DNA from: Microbacterium hominis
GTDB taxonomy: Bacteria; Actinomycetota; Actinomycetes; Actinomycetales; Microbacteriaceae
NCBI RefSeq assembly: GCF_013282805.1
Contig: NZ_CP054038.1
Location: 1,488,001 to 1,552,000 of the forward strand
Direction: 5' to 3'
DNA length: 64,000 nucleotides
How positions within the stretch are numbered: the stretch's first letter is position 1; each line of letters opens with the position of its first letter. Shown here one piece after another: positions 47,367 through 54,920 of this stretch. The translations under genes were made by a program, and so were the position numbers. The notes under the pieces were generated by a model. It worked only from the letters and a program-made list of their open reading frames with translations. It made no database searches and was not told the origin of the DNA.

Positions 47367-48317
47367 TCAGCGGGCCGTTCGGGGGAGCGATCGCGGGTTG
47401 TGACGCAGCGTGGCGAGCATGGCCAGATGCGGCGGACGTGTCGCCTCGAGCCCGGCGAGAGCGAGCTTCTCGCCGAGCGGAACGGCTCGCATGGCATCCC
47501 GGTATTCCCAGCGCGCCATCGGACCCTCGTGCCTGCGGAGCCGGTCTTCGCGCCGCTTCTCCCCGACGAAGTGCGCGCGAACCGCGTGCGCGTCGCCGGC
47601 GTCGTACTTGCCCCACCCGTCGGACTCGCCGAGGACTCGTGCGCGGCGCCACGCGAAGTCGACGCGGTCAGTGAAACCTTCGTGCTGGAAGACGACCTGG
47701 AGCTCTGGCTCCTCGAAGCCGAGCCATTCGATGACCGCACGGCTGATGGATTCTCCGACGGACTCTGCCGCTGCGGTCGCCCTCTCCGAGACCCAATCCA
47801 ACGCGGCACGCCCGCGGCGATCGCTCTGCGCTCTCCCGATCGCAGCGAAGTCGATCGGCTCATCGATCGAGCGAAGCGCATGGTCTGCGACGGCGAGGGC
47901 GAAGGCCGGGGGAATGATCCGGCACAGCGCCACAGCCGTGGCGACGAGCGGGGTGAGCGCGATTCCGTCTCGCCGCTCCGGCCCGACCTCGTCCCGCGTG
48001 GCGTGTACGACGACGTCTCCGACGCGGCGGGACTTTCCCCCCGGATCCAGGATGTGGATGTCGCGGGGCTCGTCGAACACGGGCGCGCCGAGCAGCACCG
48101 CTGCGGACTCGAGACAGAACACGGGGTCGCGCCAGGATGCGGCGACCGCGCGCACGCGTGCCCGATAGCGTTCCCATGGGCGCAGCTGCGCCCACCGCGC
48201 GGCATCGGCGTACACGCCCGGGCGCACCCGCACGAGTGTCGTCCGCCGGTGCGCGCCGCGCGAACCCGGGTCGCGCGCGAGATGGAGCGGGATGTCGGTC
48301 GGCGTGATCGATGGCAT
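47367..48317 (-). CDS. AbiEi-antitoxin-like / nuclease-fold hypothetical protein
   Basis: 316 residues. The N-terminal half resembles the AbiEi antitoxin-like regulators common in actinobacteria (LVRVRPGVYADAARW, ERYRARVRAVAASW, FCLESAAVLLGAP). The C-terminal part has a PD-(D/E)XK-like pattern, RVDFAW then VLGESDGWGKY, with Asp, Glu-x-Asp-Gly and Lys spaced as in DUF559/Vsr-like folds. No AbiEii toxin gene is next to it. It is an isolated gene flanked by GAGACCC heptamers. Function unknown. Confidence 0.7.
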   Translation of the reverse strand: MPSITPTDIPLHLARDPGSRGAHRRTTLVRVRPGVYADAARWAQLRPWERYRARVRAVAASWRDPVFCLESAAVLLGAPVFDEPRDIHILDPGGKSRRVGDVVVHATRDEVGPERRDGIALTPLVATAVALCRIIPPAFALAVADHALRSIDEPIDFAAIGRAQSDRRGRAALDWVSERATAAAESVGESISRAVIEWLGFEEPELQVVFQHEGFTDRVDFAWRRARVLGESDGWGKYDAGDAHAVRAHFVGEKRREDRLRRHEGPMARWEYRDAMRAVPLGEKLALAGLEATRPPHLAMLATLRHNPRSLPRTAR

Positions 48318-48627
48318 GCGGTCACTCTGGCGCGTGCGGTGTGCGTCCCCCTGACCCCCGAACCACCTGTGGACGAAACCCCCCGCCGCGCGCGCCCGGG
48401 GAGGAGCGGCGGGCGCACCGTGCCTCGCGCCATCGAGACCCACGCGCGCGCACGAGACCCGCACGCACCGGCGAAACCCACCGCGAGCGACGAGGGTATC
48501 GGCGGCGATTTTGGGTCTCAGGGTCGCTCGGCTCGCGGCGGGAGCTGGGGCCCGCGGGGGCGCGGGGCGCGGGTGCGCGGGGGCGCGGGGCGCGGCGGGC
48601 GCGGGGCGCGGGTGCGCGGGGCAGGGG
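48318..48627. other. Noncoding stretch between AbiEi-like and CPBP genes
   Basis: 310 bp with no convincing gene in any frame. It holds three GAGACCC/GGGTCTC heptamers (48435, 48454, 48513) and a G-rich degenerate repeat (48552-48622). The left end presumably contains the promoter of the minus-strand AbiEi-like gene, but no clear -10 is seen. Confidence 0.6.
48552..48622 (+). repeat. G-rich low-complexity repeat
   Basis: Degenerate tandem units of the type GCGGGGCGCGGGTGCGCGGG repeated about three times, nearly pure G and C with many G-runs on the plus strand. It directly adjoins the 3' end of the minus-strand CPBP gene. It could form G-quadruplexes or be a slippage-prone array. Confidence 0.7.
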
Positions 48628-49461
48628 TCAGGGCGTCGGGGTGGGCGTCGGCGCCGGGGTGGGGGCGAAGACCGCGGGCCACAGCGCCACCGCCAGCGGG
48701 TAGCCCACGAACGCCACGACGTCGATCAGCGTGTGGGCGATGACCAGGGGCATCACGCGGCCCCATCGGCGGTAGCACCAGCCGAACACGATGCCCATCG
48801 CGACGTTGCCGATGATCGGCCCGATGCCCTGGTACGCGTGGTACGCGCCGCGCAACGCGGCCGTGGAGAGGATGATCGTCCACCATCCCCAGCCGAGGCG
48901 ACGCAGGCGGTCGAACAGGTAGCCGAGGAAGATCACCTCTTCGGTCAGTCCCGCGCGAACAGCAGCCAGCAGCAGCAGCGGCACGGTCCACCACGAGGCA
49001 TCCAGCGGCGCCGCGCCCACCTGCACTGTGATTCCCAGCACCCGACCGAGCGCGTAGAGGCCGAGGCCCGGCACCCCGATGACGAGGACGAGGAGGATGC
49101 CGCGTGCGAGGTCGCCGCCGAAGCGGCGGAAGTCCAGGCCGATGAGGCGGAAGGCGCTCCGGCCCGGCTCCCAGAGGAAGTAGATCGCGAGGGCGACCGG
49201 GACGAGCGCGAAGAACTGGCCGAGGAACTGGTAGAGCACATCCCAGAACTCGCGCGCGTTCGCCGAGGGGTTGACCTGGGTCGCCTGGGCGCCCAGCGAG
49301 ACATCCTGTCCGAGCGCTTCGATCAGCTGGAGCACGGAATACAGGGCGGAGCGGCCCACGGACAGCGCGAGAAGAATGCCGATCTGCCACCACAGACGGG
49401 TGCGCGCGGCGCGATCGAGCGCCTCAGGTGCGGGGAAGTGCGCAGCTGACGGCCCGTTCAC
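48628..49461 (-). CDS. CPBP-family intramembrane protease homologue
   Basis: 277 residues, about eight TM helices. The ABI/CPBP motifs are GLTEEVIFLGYLF (double Glu; the usual Arg of EExxFRG is Leu here), RGAYHAYQG and AHTLIDVVAF, giving the conserved Glu and His residues. The tail is Pro/Thr-rich (TPAPTPTPTP), abutting the G-rich repeat. GTG 49461 lies 8 nt after GACAAT on the minus strand. Either a glutamate-type intramembrane protease or a non-catalytic relative. Confidence 0.87.
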   Translation of the reverse strand: MNGPSAAHFPAPEALDRAARTRLWWQIGILLALSVGRSALYSVLQLIEALGQDVSLGAQATQVNPSANAREFWDVLYQFLGQFFALVPVALAIYFLWEPGRSAFRLIGLDFRRFGGDLARGILLVLVIGVPGLGLYALGRVLGITVQVGAAPLDASWWTVPLLLLAAVRAGLTEEVIFLGYLFDRLRRLGWGWWTIILSTAALRGAYHAYQGIGPIIGNVAMGIVFGWCYRRWGRVMPLVIAHTLIDVVAFVGYPLAVALWPAVFAPTPAPTPTPTP

Positions 49462-49469
49462 CTTGTCAG

Positions 49470-49475
49470 ATTGTC
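49470..49475 (-). promoter_or_regulatory. -10 candidate GACAAT of the CPBP gene
   Basis: GACAAT on the minus strand ends 8 nt before GTG 49461; leaderless or nearly so. Confidence 0.4.
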
Positions 49476-49525
49476 ACATCCCCGAGACGTTGAGTTAAGG
49501 CTATGTAACGGTTTGGCCGCAGATT

Positions 49526-49554
49526 TTGACCATCTCACAACCGGTGCTTATCGT
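49526..49554 (+). promoter_or_regulatory. Sigma-70-type promoter of the opp operon
   Basis: -35 TTGACC (49526-49531), 17-bp spacer, -10 TATCGT (49549-49554). The leader of about 60 nt carries AAGAGGAG before GTG 49623. This is the clearest housekeeping promoter in the window. Confidence 0.75.
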
Positions 49555-49622
49555 TTTCCCATCCCGCCCCAGATAGGTCCCCGGATCTGTCGCGGGCGAA
49601 ACCCTGCACAAGAGGAGACAGA

Positions 49623-51407
49623 GTGTCTTACAAGACGACGTGGCGCAAGCGCGCCATTGGAGTCGCAGCGGGCGTCGGTGTGGCCGCAGTGGTCCTTGCC
49701 GGTTGCTCGACGACGCCGACCGAGACGGACGAGACGACAGAGGCCGTCGACGCCGCCGTGACCATCGCTGAGGTGAACGAGTTCACCAGCACCAACGAGG
49801 CCAGCGCCACCGGAAACCTGGACATCAACGGCAAGGTCAACTACCTGACCCACTCGTCGTTCATCTACATCAACGACGCCTACGAGGTCGTCCCCAACGA
49901 GTCCTTCGGCACGATGGAGCTCATCTCCGAGGACCCGCTCCAGGTCGAGTACACGATCAACGAGGGTCAGACCTGGTCTGACGGCGAGGCGCTCGACACC
50001 GACGACCTCATCCTCGCGTGGGCTTCGTTCTCGGGCATCTTCGACGACGCGACCCTCGACCCCGAGACCGGTGAGGCCACCTCGGGCACGCAGTACTTCG
50101 CGTACGCGGGCAGCACCGAGGGCCTGAAGACCTCGACCATCACCGAGGTCGCCGACGACAAGCTCTCGCTGACCGTCGAGTACGACACCCCGTACGTGGA
50201 CTGGAACCTGGCCGACCTCGCCGACACCGTGCCCGCGCACGTCGTCGCCGAGAAGGCCGGCGTCGAGCTCGAGGAGCTCATCGACACCATCCTCACCAGC
50301 CCCCGTGGCGACGTGGAGAACCCCGCTCCGGTCAACGAGACCCTCAAGGCTGCGGCCGACTTCTGGAACACCGGCTTCGACATGACGTCGCTGCCCGAGG
50401 ACGAGTCGCTGTACCTCTCGAGCGGCCCCTTCGTGATCAGCTCGTGGGAGCCCACGCAGTCGATGACCCTGACGCTCAACGAGAGCTACGAGGGCGACCT
50501 GGCCCCGTCGTTCACCGAGATGGTCATCCGCTTCATCGGCGACTCGCAGGCGCAGGTCTCGGCGCTGCAGAACGGCGAGGTCGACCTCATCGTCCCGCAG
50601 GCGTCGGGTGACACCCTGACCGCTCTCGAGGGCATCAGCGACATCACCGTCATCCAGGGCGACCAGCTCTCGTACGACCACCTCGACCTGACGCACGCCG
50701 GCGTGTTCGCCGACGCCAACGTCCGCGAGGCGTTCCTGAAGACGATCCCGCGTCAGCAGATCGTCGACACGCTGATCGCGCCGGTCAACCCCGAGGCGCA
50801 GGTGCTGAACTCGCAGCTGTTCATCCCGGCTCAGCCCGCCTACGAGGACGCCGTCGCGTCCAACGGCTCCGACGCCTACAACGAGGTCGACATCGAGGGC
50901 GCTCTCGAGCTCCTCGACGGCGCGACCCCGACCGTGCGCCTGATGTACAACATCAACAACCCGAACCGCGTCGCGGCGTTCGAGGCCATCCAGGCCTCGG
51001 CTGCTGAGGCCGGCATCACCGTCGAGGACGTGGGTCGTGAGGACTGGGGCTCGCAGCTGGGCTCGGACATCTACGACGCCGTCATCTTCGGCTGGATCTC
51101 CTCGGGTGTCGGCAACGGCACCATCCCGCAGATCTTCGCGAGCTTCGGTGGCAGCAACTTCAACAAGTTCGCCAACGACCGCGTCGACGAGATCGCCCGC
51201 GAGATCCCCGTCACGCTGGACACCGCCGTGATCGAGGAGCTCACCATCGAGGCTGACGGCGAGCTGTTCGCCGACACCTACGGTCTGCCGCTCTTCCAGA
51301 GCGCCGGCCTCGAGGCACACACCAACCGCATCGAGGGCATCACCTACATGGGCAACCAGACGGGTCCGATCTGGAACTTCTGGGAGTGGACGGTCGCTGC
51401 TGAGTAA
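49623..51407 (+). CDS. Oligopeptide ABC transporter substrate-binding lipoprotein (OppA family)
   Basis: 594 residues. The signal peptide has lipobox VVLAGC near residue 28. It is a family 5 solute-binding protein with EYTINEGQTWSDGEALDTDD, then GPFVISSWEP and EAFLKTIPRQQI. Acidic overall. It captures peptides outside the cell for the permeases downstream. Codon use is more uniform than in neighbours (GAC, CTC and GCC dominate), which fits high expression. A hairpin separates it from the permease genes. Confidence 0.93.
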   Translation: MSYKTTWRKRAIGVAAGVGVAAVVLAGCSTTPTETDETTEAVDAAVTIAEVNEFTSTNEASATGNLDINGKVNYLTHSSFIYINDAYEVVPNESFGTMELISEDPLQVEYTINEGQTWSDGEALDTDDLILAWASFSGIFDDATLDPETGEATSGTQYFAYAGSTEGLKTSTITEVADDKLSLTVEYDTPYVDWNLADLADTVPAHVVAEKAGVELEELIDTILTSPRGDVENPAPVNETLKAAADFWNTGFDMTSLPEDESLYLSSGPFVISSWEPTQSMTLTLNESYEGDLAPSFTEMVIRFIGDSQAQVSALQNGEVDLIVPQASGDTLTALEGISDITVIQGDQLSYDHLDLTHAGVFADANVREAFLKTIPRQQIVDTLIAPVNPEAQVLNSQLFIPAQPAYEDAVASNGSDAYNEVDIEGALELLDGATPTVRLMYNINNPNRVAAFEAIQASAAEAGITVEDVGREDWGSQLGSDIYDAVIFGWISSGVGNGTIPQIFASFGGSNFNKFANDRVDEIAREIPVTLDTAVIEELTIEADGELFADTYGLPLFQSAGLEAHTNRIEGITYMGNQTGPIWNFWEWTVAAE

Positions 51408-51438
51408 TCAGCAGATGCACGACTGACGCACATCGCGA

Positions 51439-51467
51439 GGGGCGTCGGGTCTCATACCCGGCGCCCC
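51439..51467 (+). terminator. Intra-operon hairpin after the binding-protein gene
   Basis: A 12-bp stem (GGGGCGTCGGGT with ACCCGGCGCCCC, one wobble) and CTCAT loop. It probably causes partial termination or protects the upstream mRNA, so the binding protein exceeds the permease. Confidence 0.7.
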
Positions 51468-51572
51468 AAGCGTGTGTCCGACCGACCACGGCGGTCCGGG
51501 CGCGAGCGGAGGGTGATCCCCTGACCCGCACGCGCCTGCACTGCTACCGTTTCTGCATGAAGGGCCAGCCCA

Positions 51573-53108
51573 GTGCTTAGCTTCGTCCTGAGACGAATCG
51601 GCGTGTCGATCCTCATCCTGATCGCCGCCTCTTTCGTCATGTACACCCTCGTCGCGCTCGCCCGCGACCCGCTGCAGGACCTGTACGCGTCCAACAGCCC
51701 CAACCGCGACCAGCTGATCGCCCAGCGCATCGACTGGCTCAACCTCGACCAGCCCATCCCCGTCCGCTGGTTCAACTGGCTTCTCGGCGCCGCCCGCTGC
51801 GTCATCCCCTTCGGTGGATGCGACCTCGGCGTGACCATCCAGAACCAGTCCGTCACCGTCCTCCTCGGGCGCGCCATGGGTGCGACGCTCCAGCTGGTGA
51901 CCGCCTCGACCATCCTCGCGATCGTGCTCGGCCTGCTCGTCGGCATCGTCTCGGCCCTGCGCCAGTACAGCGCGATCGACTACAGCTTCACTTTCGCGAG
52001 CTTCCTGTTCTACTCGCTCCCGTCGTTCGTCATGGGCGTTCTGCTCAAGGTGTTCCTCGCCCTGGGCTTCAACGACTGGCTTGCGGATCCGATCTTCACG
52101 TGGCCGTGGATCATCGCACTGAGCCTCATATCCGGCATCTTCTGGCAGGCCATCATCGGCGGAAACAGGCAGCGTCGCCTGGTCGTCGTGGCGGCTTCGG
52201 TGATCACGACCGGCGCGATGCTCTACGGCATGAGCGTCACCGCGTGGTTCCGCGACCCCTCGCTCGGCCCGATCCTCTCCCCGCTGCTGATCGCCGCGGT
52301 CGGTGCGGGCATGGTGCTGATCATGGCCGGTCCCCGCGCGCGCTACGCGTGGCGCACGGCGGGCGCCGTGGTGATCGTGCTCGCGATCAGCTACTTCGTG
52401 CTGCAGCCGTTCCTGCCCTCGTTCGACGGCTGGGGAGTGTTCGTCCTGTTCATCGCGGCCGCGGCCGTGGGCGCCGCCGCCGGCTGGTTCCTCGGCGAGT
52501 ACGACAAGGGTCTGGCGATCCGCATCGGCGTGCTGACCGGACTGCTCGGCATGGGCGTGATCATCCTCGATCAGTTCATGCAGCGCTGGAACGACTACGT
52601 CACCAACTCGCGCGTGCGCGGCCGGCCGATCGCGACGATCGGCTCGGAGACGCCGAACCTCGTCGGCGACTGGTGGATCCAGGGGATCGACACGTTCACC
52701 CACCTGCTGCTGCCGACGATCAGCCTCATGCTGATCTCGTTCGCCGGCTACACCCGCTACGCGCGCGGCGGCATGCTCGAGACCCTGAACCAGGACTACA
52801 TCCGCACGGCGCGCGCCAAAGGTCTGCCCGAGCGCACGGTCGTGGTCCGTCACGCCCTGCGCAACTCGATGATCCCGATCACCACGATCGTGGCGGCGGA
52901 CGTCGGCGCGCTGATCGGAGGCGCGATCATCACCGAGCGCATCTTCGCGTTCAGCGGCATGGGCGCATTGTTCAACGGCGGTCTCCAGGCTGCTGATCCG
53001 AATCCCGTCATGGCGTACTTCGTGGTCATCGCGATCTTCGCCATCACGTTCAACTTCCTCGCCGACCTCGCTTACTCTGCGATCGACCCGAGAGTGAGGG
53101 TCAAGTAA
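51573..53108 (+). CDS. Oligopeptide ABC permease, OppB family, with large TM insertion
   Basis: 511 residues versus about 310-330 usual for OppB. The N-terminal MLSFVLRRIGVSILIL and the C-terminal permease core (YIRTARAKGLPERTVVVRHALRN, the EAA loop; ITERIFAFSGMG) are standard. Between about residues 172 and 370 lies an extra segment of roughly 200 residues with about five more hydrophobic helices. The frame is intact, so this is a real insertion. The stop overlaps the next ATG (TAATG). GTG 51573 has GGGCCAGCCC upstream, a weak ribosome binding site. Confidence 0.92.
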   Translation: MLSFVLRRIGVSILILIAASFVMYTLVALARDPLQDLYASNSPNRDQLIAQRIDWLNLDQPIPVRWFNWLLGAARCVIPFGGCDLGVTIQNQSVTVLLGRAMGATLQLVTASTILAIVLGLLVGIVSALRQYSAIDYSFTFASFLFYSLPSFVMGVLLKVFLALGFNDWLADPIFTWPWIIALSLISGIFWQAIIGGNRQRRLVVVAASVITTGAMLYGMSVTAWFRDPSLGPILSPLLIAAVGAGMVLIMAGPRARYAWRTAGAVVIVLAISYFVLQPFLPSFDGWGVFVLFIAAAAVGAAAGWFLGEYDKGLAIRIGVLTGLLGMGVIILDQFMQRWNDYVTNSRVRGRPIATIGSETPNLVGDWWIQGIDTFTHLLLPTISLMLISFAGYTRYARGGMLETLNQDYIRTARAKGLPERTVVVRHALRNSMIPITTIVAADVGALIGGAIITERIFAFSGMGALFNGGLQAADPNPVMAYFVVIAIFAITFNFLADLAYSAIDPRVRVK

Positions 53109-54253
53109 TGTCCATGGAGAACAACCTCGAGCCGCCCGCAAGCCCGGCCGACCGCGGTCCGCACGTCGAGACCGAGGTCGAGCGCGGCGTCAGCCAGGGA
53201 CGCCTCACGTTCCGTCGGTTCATGGCTCACAAGCCGGCGGTGATCAGCGCGATCCTGTTCATCCTGATCGTCGGCTTCGCGATTTCGGCGACGGGCTTCG
53301 GCCCGATCCCGGGCTGGTGGAAGTGGAATTACGAGCAGCTGCTGCCGCCGCAGAACGGCGGTCGTCCGACGCTCACCCTCTTCCCGTTCTCGTTGGGCGA
53401 CCACCCGTTCGGACAGAACACGGTGGGCAAGGACTACTTCGCGATGGTCATGCGCGGCCTCGTGAACTCGTCGTACATCATGTTCATCATCGGCATCATC
53501 GCGGCCTTCATCGGCGTGGTGATCGGCGCCATCGCGGGGTACTACCGCGGATGGGTGGATGCCGTGCTGATGCGTCTCACCGACGTCGTCATCGTCATCC
53601 CGATCATCGTCATCGGTGCGGTCGTGGGTGCGGCGGCGGGCGGGTTCGGGCCCCTGCTGCTGGCGGTGTTCCTGGGCTTCTTCGCCTGGACGACCGTCGC
53701 CCGTCTGGTGCGCGCCGAGTTCCTCTCGCTGCGTGAGCGGGAGTTCGTGGAGGCGGCCCGTGTGGCCGGCGCCTCGGACCTGCGCATCATCTTCAAGCAC
53801 ATCCTGCCCAACGCCATCGGCGTGGTCATCGTCTCGACGACGCTGCTGATCGCGGCGGCGATCATCCTCGAGACGTCGCTGTCGTTCCTCGGCTACGGCG
53901 TGCGCTCGCCCGACGTGTCGCTGGGTCTGCTCATCGCGCAGAACGAGTCCGCGTTCCAGACGCGCCCGTGGCTGTTCTGGTGGCCGGCCGGTCTCATCGT
54001 CGTGCTGTCGCTCCTGGTCAACTTCGTGGGCGACGGTCTTCGCGACGCGTTCGACCCGCGCCAGAAGCGCATCGTGTTCCGCAAGGTCAAGGACCTGCCC
54101 GAGGACGCGCTCGTCACCGCGGGTGCCACCGTCGATGTGCCCGAGGGCGCGATCGTCGACAGCTCGGGCCGGGCGACCAGCCAGGGCACGACAGGCACCC
54201 TTCCCTCGACGGGCCTCGACGACGACGGCGCCCCGGAGGGGGGCCGTCGCTGA
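53108..54253 (+). CDS. Oligopeptide ABC permease, OppC family
   Basis: 381 residues. An N-terminal cytoplasmic segment of about 45 residues precedes TM1. The core carries DYFAMVMRGLVNSSYIM, the EAA loop REREFVEAARVAGASDLRIIFKH in two pieces, and LETSLSFLGYGVRSPDVSLG. The hydrophilic C-terminal tail of about 60 residues (Thr, Gly, Asp) extends beyond the usual OppC end. It pairs with the OppB-like permease as a heterodimer. Confidence 0.93.
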   Translation: MSMENNLEPPASPADRGPHVETEVERGVSQGRLTFRRFMAHKPAVISAILFILIVGFAISATGFGPIPGWWKWNYEQLLPPQNGGRPTLTLFPFSLGDHPFGQNTVGKDYFAMVMRGLVNSSYIMFIIGIIAAFIGVVIGAIAGYYRGWVDAVLMRLTDVVIVIPIIVIGAVVGAAAGGFGPLLLAVFLGFFAWTTVARLVRAEFLSLREREFVEAARVAGASDLRIIFKHILPNAIGVVIVSTTLLIAAAIILETSLSFLGYGVRSPDVSLGLLIAQNESAFQTRPWLFWWPAGLIVVLSLLVNFVGDGLRDAFDPRQKRIVFRKVKDLPEDALVTAGATVDVPEGAIVDSSGRATSQGTTGTLPSTGLDDDGAPEGGRR

Positions 54254-54273
54254 TGAGCCCCCTCCTCGGCCGG

Positions 54274-54882
54274 TCAGACGGTCGCGTACATGAGCGCGAC
54301 CGTCGCGACGGCCAGCGCGAGGCCCAGCGCGATGAGCACGACGTGCCAGTGACGCCGGACGGGCGTCTGGTCGGCCACGCCGACCGCGACCTGTCCGGCG
54401 TCCAGGCGGGAACGCCACATCTCGCGGATGACCGTGGCCGCATCGCCGGAATCGGTGCCGAGGCGATCGCCGTGCGTGAGCGGCGCGTCCGCCGCGCTCT
54501 GCTCGCGGTCGGCGCGCCGGTTGCCGCCCGAGAGCACGGCGATGAAACCCGGGGCCGGCGCCGACCACGCCGTGAAGGCGCCCGAGGGCGTGTGCAGCCG
54601 CAGCGCGCGTCGCGTGTCGACGTGCACGAGCGCCGCCCAGGGTACGTCGACGCGATGGGTCACGTTCTCCAGGCGCACGCCGTCGTCCGACACCCCGACG
54701 TAGGGTCGCCACAGCGCGGCCCAGCCCAGCAGCACCGCCAGCGGAGCGCCGGTGAGGACCCACGCCTGGCGAGGGTCACCGCTCCATACGGCCGCGACGA
54801 CGGCGAATCCCGCCATCGCCCAGACGACGACTGCCATGGTGCGGTTGAAACGGGACGTCACCCGGGACTCTGCGGCGCTCAC
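54274..54882 (-). CDS. PH-domain-like membrane protein, antisense inside the opp operon
   Basis: 202 residues. Two TM helices near the N-terminus (about 15-35 and 42-58) are followed by a PH-domain-like beta region (VGVSDDGVRLENVTHRVDVPW, ALVHVDTRRALRLHTPSG) and a C-terminal TM (about 180-199). The family resemblance (bacterial PH/YdbS-like) is tentative. It runs against the opp genes between the permease and ATPase genes. GTG 54882 has GGAGGA too close; an internal GTG eight codons later is an alternative start. Confidence 0.72.
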   Translation of the reverse strand: MSAAESRVTSRFNRTMAVVVWAMAGFAVVAAVWSGDPRQAWVLTGAPLAVLLGWAALWRPYVGVSDDGVRLENVTHRVDVPWAALVHVDTRRALRLHTPSGAFTAWSAPAPGFIAVLSGGNRRADREQSAADAPLTHGDRLGTDSGDAATVIREMWRSRLDAGQVAVGVADQTPVRRHWHVVLIALGLALAVATVALMYATV

Positions 54883-54920
54883 TCCTCCATTCTCCCCCTC
54901 GACTCTGCAAGGACCTCCCG

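Noticed and set aside
47367..48317. A complete AbiE toxin-antitoxin system
   Set aside because: No AbiEii nucleotidyltransferase-like gene is adjacent on either side.
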